DNA from: Streptosporangiaceae bacterium
GTDB lineage: Bacteria > Actinomycetota > Actinomycetes > Streptosporangiales > Streptosporangiaceae
Reading direction: 5' to 3'
Assembly (NCBI GenBank): GCA_030050125.1
Contig: JASIJN010000218.1
Coordinates: 1 to 9,839, forward strand
DNA: 9,839 nt
Numbering within the stretch: position 1 is the stretch's first letter; every line of letters starts with the position of its first letter. This document shows positions 5,939-9,839 of this stretch, piece after piece. The translations under genes were made by a program, and so were the position numbers. Below the pieces are notes generated by a model, which was not told the origin of the DNA, did not search any database, and worked only from the letters and a program-made list of their open reading frames with translations.

Positions 5939-7023
5939 CGTATGTCGTCCCCGGGGGCGGCAGCGAGCTGACGCCGCAGCGCGGCGATCACCTCGGCCGC
6001 GGTGCCGTCCCCGGTGAACCCGGCGGCCAGCGGGTGGCCGCCGCCGCCCAGCTCCACGCACGCGCGCCCGACGTCAGCCGTGCCCTTGGACCGGACCGAC
6101 ACCTGCCAGCGCCCGTCGTCGTCCTCCTTGAGGACCACCGCCACGTCTGCCTCGTCGGTCCGGCGGACGACGTCGATCACCGACTCGGCCACGTCGAACG
6201 GCAGCCCGCCTTCGGCCCGGTCGGCGCGGGTCACCGTGGTCCACACCAGCCCGCGGCCCGCCGCGGCATCCGGCTCGAGCCGGGCCCGGCCGAGCGCGGC
6301 CGACAGCAGCCGAAGGAACGCGAACGGGCTGCGGTCCCACAGCTCGTGCGCGACCATCCCCGGCTCGACCCCGGCCTGCAGCAGCCGCGCCGCCATATGG
6401 TGCACTGCGGGCGTCGTGGCCGGGTACTTGAACGAGCCGGTGTCGGTGACCAGCCCGGCGTACAGGCCGATCGCGACGTCGCCCGACATGTCGGCGCCGA
6501 CCCGGTCGACCAGCTCGCAGGCCAGCACCGCGGTCGCCGCGGCGGCCGGGTCGACCAGGTTGATGGTGCCGAACCTGGTGTTGGACGCGTGATGATCCAG
6601 GACGATCAGCTCGTCGGCCTGGGCCGCGTTCGGCTCCAGCAGGCCCAGCCGGTCCGCGCTGGCCGCGTCGAAGGTGACCATGACGGCGGGCCGCCCCGGG
6701 AACCGCTCCGGCGGGACGAGCAGGCCGGCGCCGGGCAGGAAGCGCAGGATGCGCGGGATCTCGAAAGGCCGGTCGCCGAACGAGGCGACGACCCGGGCGC
6801 CGCCGGGGCCCCGGCCGCTCAGGGCGTGTGCCACGGCGAGCATCGAGCCGAGCGCGTCCGCGTCCGGGTGCACGTGACAGGCCAGGCAGATCTCGGCGGC
6901 GCCGTCGAGGACCTTGACGGCCCGTGACCACTCGGCCTCGAGGTCCGGTCCGGCGAGGACGCCAGGGGCGGGCACGCCGGCACCTGAACGCTGGTCCGAG
7001 GCGGGTGAGTGATCGTCGGTCAC
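5935..7023 (-). CDS. nrnA: DHH/DHHA1 phosphoesterase, NrnA-like (oligoribonuclease / pAp phosphatase)
   Basis: 362 residues. NrnA enzymes degrade RNA 2-5 nt long and dephosphorylate 3'-phosphoadenosine 5'-phosphate; mycobacterial homologues also act on cyclic-dinucleotide breakdown products such as pApA. DHH domain (about 35-210) motifs: HVHPDADALGS at 50-60, Asp119 in VTFDAAS, LDHHASN at 142-148, and VTDTGSFKY at 192-200, together the metal-binding set. The DHHA1 domain (about 255-350) ends with the substrate-binding GGGGHPLAAGF at 326-336. About 30 poorly conserved residues precede the domain. The GTG at 7023 lacks a good Shine-Dalgarno; an in-frame GTG at residue 17 is an alternative start. 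It follows rbfA by 70 nt and overlaps truB by 4 nt. It may supply the final step after PNPase digestion. The exact substrate is inferred from the family. Confidence 0.92.
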   Translation of the reverse strand: MTDDHSPASDQRSGAGVPAPGVLAGPDLEAEWSRAVKVLDGAAEICLACHVHPDADALGSMLAVAHALSGRGPGGARVVASFGDRPFEIPRILRFLPGAGLLVPPERFPGRPAVMVTFDAASADRLGLLEPNAAQADELIVLDHHASNTRFGTINLVDPAAAATAVLACELVDRVGADMSGDVAIGLYAGLVTDTGSFKYPATTPAVHHMAARLLQAGVEPGMVAHELWDRSPFAFLRLLSAALGRARLEPDAAAGRGLVWTTVTRADRAEGGLPFDVAESVIDVVRRTDEADVAVVLKEDDDGRWQVSVRSKGTADVGRACVELGGGGHPLAAGFTGDGTAAEVIAALRRQLAAAPGDDIR

Positions 7024-7093
7024 GACCGTGAGTATCTCGCGTGGCCGCTCCCGGCCGCCGGGTAATCGCCCAGAGGGCCAGGCCCGCGGCCGG

Positions 7094-7540
7094 CTACTCC
7101 TCGCCGCCGTCCTCGTCGCGCTCGGACCGGACCCGGTACGGATCCGGGTCCCCGGCGTGCTCGGCGCCCTCCCGGGCTGCGGCGACCGCGGCGTCCGCGA
7201 CCCGGGCCCGGGCCACCAGATCCTCGATGTTCCTGGCCGTGTCCGGCACGGTGTCCGGCTCGAAGGTGATCGACGGGGTGTGCTTGATGCCGGTCTGGCG
7301 GCCGACCTCGGACCGGATCAGCCCGGCCGCGCTGGCCAGCGCGGCGGCCGAGCCGACGCGTTCCTCATCGGAGCCGTACACCGTGTAGAACACCGTGGCC
7401 TCGCGCAGGTCACCGGTCACCCGCGCCTCGGTCACCGTGACGAAGCCGAGCCGGGGATCCTTGATGCGCCGCTCCAGCATCTCGGCGACGATCTGCGCGA
7501 TCGTCTCGGCCAGCCTGCGCGCCCGGGCCGCGTCCACCAT
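7094..7540 (-). CDS. rbfA: 30S ribosome-binding factor RbfA
   Basis: 148 residues. RbfA binds near the 3' end and h1/h45 region of 16S rRNA during late 30S maturation and cold adaptation, and is released with help from IF2/IF3 or GTPases. The single KH-like domain covers about 1-110: RARRLAETIAQIVAEMLERRIKDPRLGFVTVTEARVT forms the helix and first strands. AGLIRSEVGRQTGIKHTPSITFEPD, around 72-96, is the helix-kink-helix region characteristic of RbfA. Residues from about 115 on are Ala-rich, then charged, ending DEDGGEE, and probably disordered. The ATG is preceded by a strong Shine-Dalgarno lying in the last codons of the upstream gene. It is 7 nt from the DUF503 gene, so the two are surely co-transcribed. 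Confidence 0.96.
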   Translation of the reverse strand: MVDAARARRLAETIAQIVAEMLERRIKDPRLGFVTVTEARVTGDLREATVFYTVYGSDEERVGSAAALASAAGLIRSEVGRQTGIKHTPSITFEPDTVPDTARNIEDLVARARVADAAVAAAREGAEHAGDPDPYRVRSERDEDGGEE

Positions 7541-7547
7541 GGCTCGC

Positions 7548-7844
7548 TCACTCCTCCTCGCTGAACAGCCGCTGCCGCGCCGACAGCAGCTCGATCTCCG
7601 GGCGCCCGGCCACGAACCGCTCGCACGCCTCGAGGACCTCGACGGCGTGCGCCGCGGTGGACGACGCTACCGCGATACCGATCTCCGCCCGCCGGTGCAG
7701 GCCCAGGTGCCCGGTCTCGGCCACCGAGGTACCCGGGAAGCGCCGGTTGACCTCGGCGATCAGCGGCCTGACCGCGGAGCGCTTCTGCTTCAGCGAGCGC
7801 ACGTCGCCGAGCAGAATGTCCAGCGTCAAGGCGCCGACATACAT
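7548..7844 (-). CDS. DUF503 / YlxP-like small protein
   Basis: 98 residues, the size of the DUF503 (YlxP-like) family. The family signature is clear: MYVGALTLDILL at the start, SLKQKRSAVRPLIAEVNRRF at 17-36, then VAETGHLGLHRRAEIGIAVAS at 41-61, and a C-terminal helix-strand pair ending before SEEE. The fold is ferredoxin-like and the protein is cytoplasmic. Its place between infB and rbfA is conserved in Gram-positive bacteria, and a role as an RbfA-like 30S assembly factor has been proposed for the family; this remains an inference here. The ATG at 7844 is chosen because the protein then begins exactly at the family's N-terminus; the open frame extends upstream to 7952 only as an overlap with infB. 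GGAAG lies 4 nt before the start, and the gap to infB is 23 nt. Confidence 0.92.
   Translation of the reverse strand: MYVGALTLDILLGDVRSLKQKRSAVRPLIAEVNRRFPGTSVAETGHLGLHRRAEIGIAVASSTAAHAVEVLEACERFVAGRPEIELLSARQRLFSEEE
7551..7557 (-). promoter_or_regulatory. Shine-Dalgarno of rbfA inside the end of the DUF503 gene
   Basis: GGAGGAG on the minus strand is made by the three final Glu codons (GAG GAG GAG) of the upstream gene and ends 10 nt before the rbfA ATG. A ribosome finishing the upstream gene would cover it, so the two genes are probably coupled. Confidence 0.75.
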
Positions 7845-7867
7845 GTGTCTTCCGCTCTTGCGGGTCG

Positions 7868-9839
7868 CTAGGCGCGGGGCTTCTCCCGCATCTCGAACGT
7901 CTCGATCACATCCTCGATCCTGACGTCGTTGTAGCCGAGCCCGATGCCGCACTCGAAGCCCTCGCGGACCTCGGTCGCGTCCTCCTTGAACCGGCGCAGC
8001 GACTCGATCGAGAGGCTGTCCGAGATCACCACGCCGTCGCGGACAAGGCGGGCCTTGGCATGGCGGGTGATCGTGCCGGAACGGACGATGCAGCCGGCCA
8101 CGTTGCCGACCCGGGGCACGCGGAAGATCTCCCGGACCTCCGCGGTGCCGAGCTGTACCTCCTCGAAGATGGGCTTCAGCATGCCCTTGAGCGCGGCCTC
8201 GACCTCCTCGATGGCCTGGTAGATCACCGAGTAGTAGCGGATGTCGACGCCCTCGCGCTGGGCCAGCTCGCCGGCCCGGCCCGCCGGCCGGACGTTGAAG
8301 CCGATGATCACGGCCTCCGAGGCGATGGCCAGGTTGACGTCGTCCTGGGTGATCGCGCCGACGCCGCGGCCGATGACCCGCAGCGCCACCTCCTCGCCCA
8401 CGTCGAGCTGGAGCAGCGCGTCCTCCAGGGCCTCCACCGAGCCGGACACGTCGCCCTTGATGATGAGCAGCAGTTCTTCCCGCTCGCCGGACTTCAGCGC
8501 CGACTCCAGGTCCTCCAGGGTGACCCGCGGCCGCCGCTGCGCGAACATCGCGCTGCGCTCCCTGGCCTCGCGCCGCTCGGCGATCTGCCGGGCGATCCTG
8601 TCGTCGTCCACCACCAGGAAACTGTCGCCGGCGTTGGGAACCGCGGTGAGCCCGAGAACCTGCACCGGCCGGGACGGCGGTGCCTCGGTGACCGGGTCGC
8701 CATTCTCGTCGAGCATGGCCCGGACCCGGCCGAACGCCTCGCCACAGACGATCGAGTCCCCGATCCTGAGCGTCCCGCGCTGCACGAGCACGGTGGCGAC
8801 CGGCCCGCGGCCCTTGTCCAGCTCGGCCTCGATCGCGACGCCCTGTGCCTGCTGGTCGGGGTTGGCTCGCAGGTCCAGCTCGGCGTCCGCGGTCAGCACG
8901 ATCGCCTCGAGCAGGTCGTCGATGCCGGTGCCCTCTCGGGCAGAGACGTCGACGAACAGGTTCTGGCCGCCGAATTCCTCGGCCACCAGGCCGTACTCGG
9001 TGAGCTGTGCCCGAACCCGGGCCGGGTCGGCGCCCTCCTTGTCGATCTTGTTCACGGCCACCACGATCGGTACGCCGGCCGCCTGGGCGTGGTTGAGCGC
9101 CTCGGTGGTCTGCGGCTTCACGCCGTCGTCCGCCGCGACCACGAGCACGACCAGGTCGGTCGTCTCGGCGCCGCGGGCCCGCATGGCGGTGAAGGCCTCA
9201 TGACCCGGAGTGTCGATGAAGGTGATCTTCCGCTCCTGGCCGTCGACCTTGGTATTGGCCTGATATGCACCGATGTGCTGGGTGATGCCGCCGGCCTCGT
9301 GGGCTACCACGTTCGTGCGCCTGATCGCGTCCAGCAGCTTGGTCTTGCCGTGGTCGACGTGACCCATGACGGTCACCACCGGCGGCCGCGGCACCAGATC
9401 GCCCTCGTCGCCCTCGTCCTCGCCGAACTCGATGTCGAAGGCCTCCAGGAGCTCGCGATCCTCCTCCTCCGGAGAGACGACCTGAACCGTGTAGTTCAGC
9501 TCGGCGCCGAGCAGCTGGAGCGTCTCGTCGTTCACCGACTGGGTCGCGGTCACCATCTCGCCCAGGTGGAACAGCACCTGCACCAGCGAGGCCGGGTTCA
9601 CGCCGATCTTGTCGGCGAAGTCGCTCAGCGACGCGCCCCGCGACAGCCGGATCACCTGGCCGTTCCCGCGCGGGATCTGCACGCCGCCGATCGACGGGGC
9701 CTGCATGTTGTCGAACTCTTGACGCCGCTGCTTCTTCGACTTCCGGCCGCGGGACGGCCGGCCGCCGGGACGCCCGAACGCCCCCTGGGTGCCGCTGCGG
9801 CCCCGGCCGCCGCCGGGACGAGCCGGGCCCACGCCAGGA
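7868..9839 (-). CDS. infB: Translation initiation factor IF-2, N-terminus cut by window edge
   Basis: 656 in-frame codons run from the right edge to the stop. Actinobacterial IF2 is usually about 900-1,050 residues, so 250-400 N-terminal residues are probably missing. IF2 is the GTPase that places initiator fMet-tRNA on the 30S subunit and promotes 50S joining. Numbered from a GTG at 9832, which is probably internal: a Gly/Arg/Pro-rich segment (1-30), the conserved [16 protein letters not shown] (31-46), an IF2_N domain (about 57-118), an acidic linker (121-145), then the G domain with MGHVDHGKT at 156-164 (G1), [10 protein letters not shown] at 181-190 (G2), DTPGHEAF at 207-214 (G3), NKID at 261-264 (G4) and SAREG at 297-301 (G5). 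Domain II (about 325-420), domain III (about 450-545) and the fMet-tRNA-binding C-terminal domain (about 560-654) follow. All motifs are intact. Confidence 0.97.
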   Translation of the reverse strand, partial: PGVGPARPGGGRGRSGTQGAFGRPGGRPSRGRKSKKQRRQEFDNMQAPSIGGVQIPRGNGQVIRLSRGASLSDFADKIGVNPASLVQVLFHLGEMVTATQSVNDETLQLLGAELNYTVQVVSPEEEDRELLEAFDIEFGEDEGDEGDLVPRPPVVTVMGHVDHGKTKLLDAIRRTNVVAHEAGGITQHIGAYQANTKVDGQERKITFIDTPGHEAFTAMRARGAETTDLVVLVVAADDGVKPQTTEALNHAQAAGVPIVVAVNKIDKEGADPARVRAQLTEYGLVAEEFGGQNLFVDVSAREGTGIDDLLEAIVLTADAELDLRANPDQQAQGVAIEAELDKGRGPVATVLVQRGTLRIGDSIVCGEAFGRVRAMLDENGDPVTEAPPSRPVQVLGLTAVPNAGDSFLVVDDDRIARQIAERREARERSAMFAQRRPRVTLEDLESALKSGEREELLLIIKGDVSGSVEALEDALLQLDVGEEVALRVIGRGVGAITQDDVNLAIASEAVIIGFNVRPAGRAGELAQREGVDIRYYSVIYQAIEEVEAALKGMLKPIFEEVQLGTAEVREIFRVPRVGNVAGCIVRSGTITRHAKARLVRDGVVISDSLSIESLRRFKEDATEVREGFECGIGLGYNDVRIEDVIETFEMREKPRA

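Noticed and set aside
1..9839. A new defence, mobile or biosynthetic system
   Set aside because: Every gene in the window belongs to a well-known housekeeping cluster. There are no transposases, integrases, repeat-spacer arrays, toxin-antitoxin pairs or compositional breaks that would suggest one.

Overview
The window is a very GC-rich segment whose genes all lie on the minus strand and whose proteins have the sequence character of Actinomycetota (high-GC Gram-positive bacteria). The PNPase closely resembles the streptomycete type, IF2 has a Gly/Arg/Pro-rich N-terminal extension, GTG starts are common, and stop/start overlaps couple neighbouring genes. I would not name a genus from this alone.

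Read in the direction of transcription (right to left), the layout is: infB (IF2, N-terminus cut by the right edge), 23 nt, a DUF503/YlxP-like gene, 7 nt, rbfA, 70 nt, a DHH/DHHA1 phosphoesterase of the NrnA type, 4-nt overlap, truB, 23 nt, ribF, a 236-nt gap, rpsO (S15), a 272-nt gap, pnp, 4-nt overlap, and an M16 zinc peptidase cut by the left edge. This is the well-known infB-rbfA-truB-ribF-rpsO-pnp-peptidase neighbourhood. It joins translation initiation (IF2), 30S maturation (RbfA, S15, probably YlxP), tRNA modification (TruB), RNA turnover (PNPase, and NrnA for the shortest oligonucleotides) and FMN/FAD synthesis (RibF). About 93 percent of the window is protein-coding, and every expected catalytic motif that falls inside the window is intact.

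The most informative parts are the two longer gaps. The ribF-rpsO gap holds several perfect inverted repeats, including two overlapping, mutually exclusive hairpins in the rpsO leader. The rpsO-pnp gap holds a 12-bp GC-rich hairpin just after the rpsO stop, with no U-tract, followed by a series of further inverted repeats up to a strong Shine-Dalgarno sequence that fixes the pnp start. These fit post-transcriptional control of rpsO and pnp (S15 autoregulation; RNase III/PNPase control), but their exact nature is inferred.

I see no mobile element, CRISPR array, tRNA or rRNA gene, defence island or clearly new system. The long open frames on the plus strand are GC-driven shadows of the real genes. 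The findings are therefore modest and mostly concern RNA structure, translational coupling and a low-complexity tail on PNPase.
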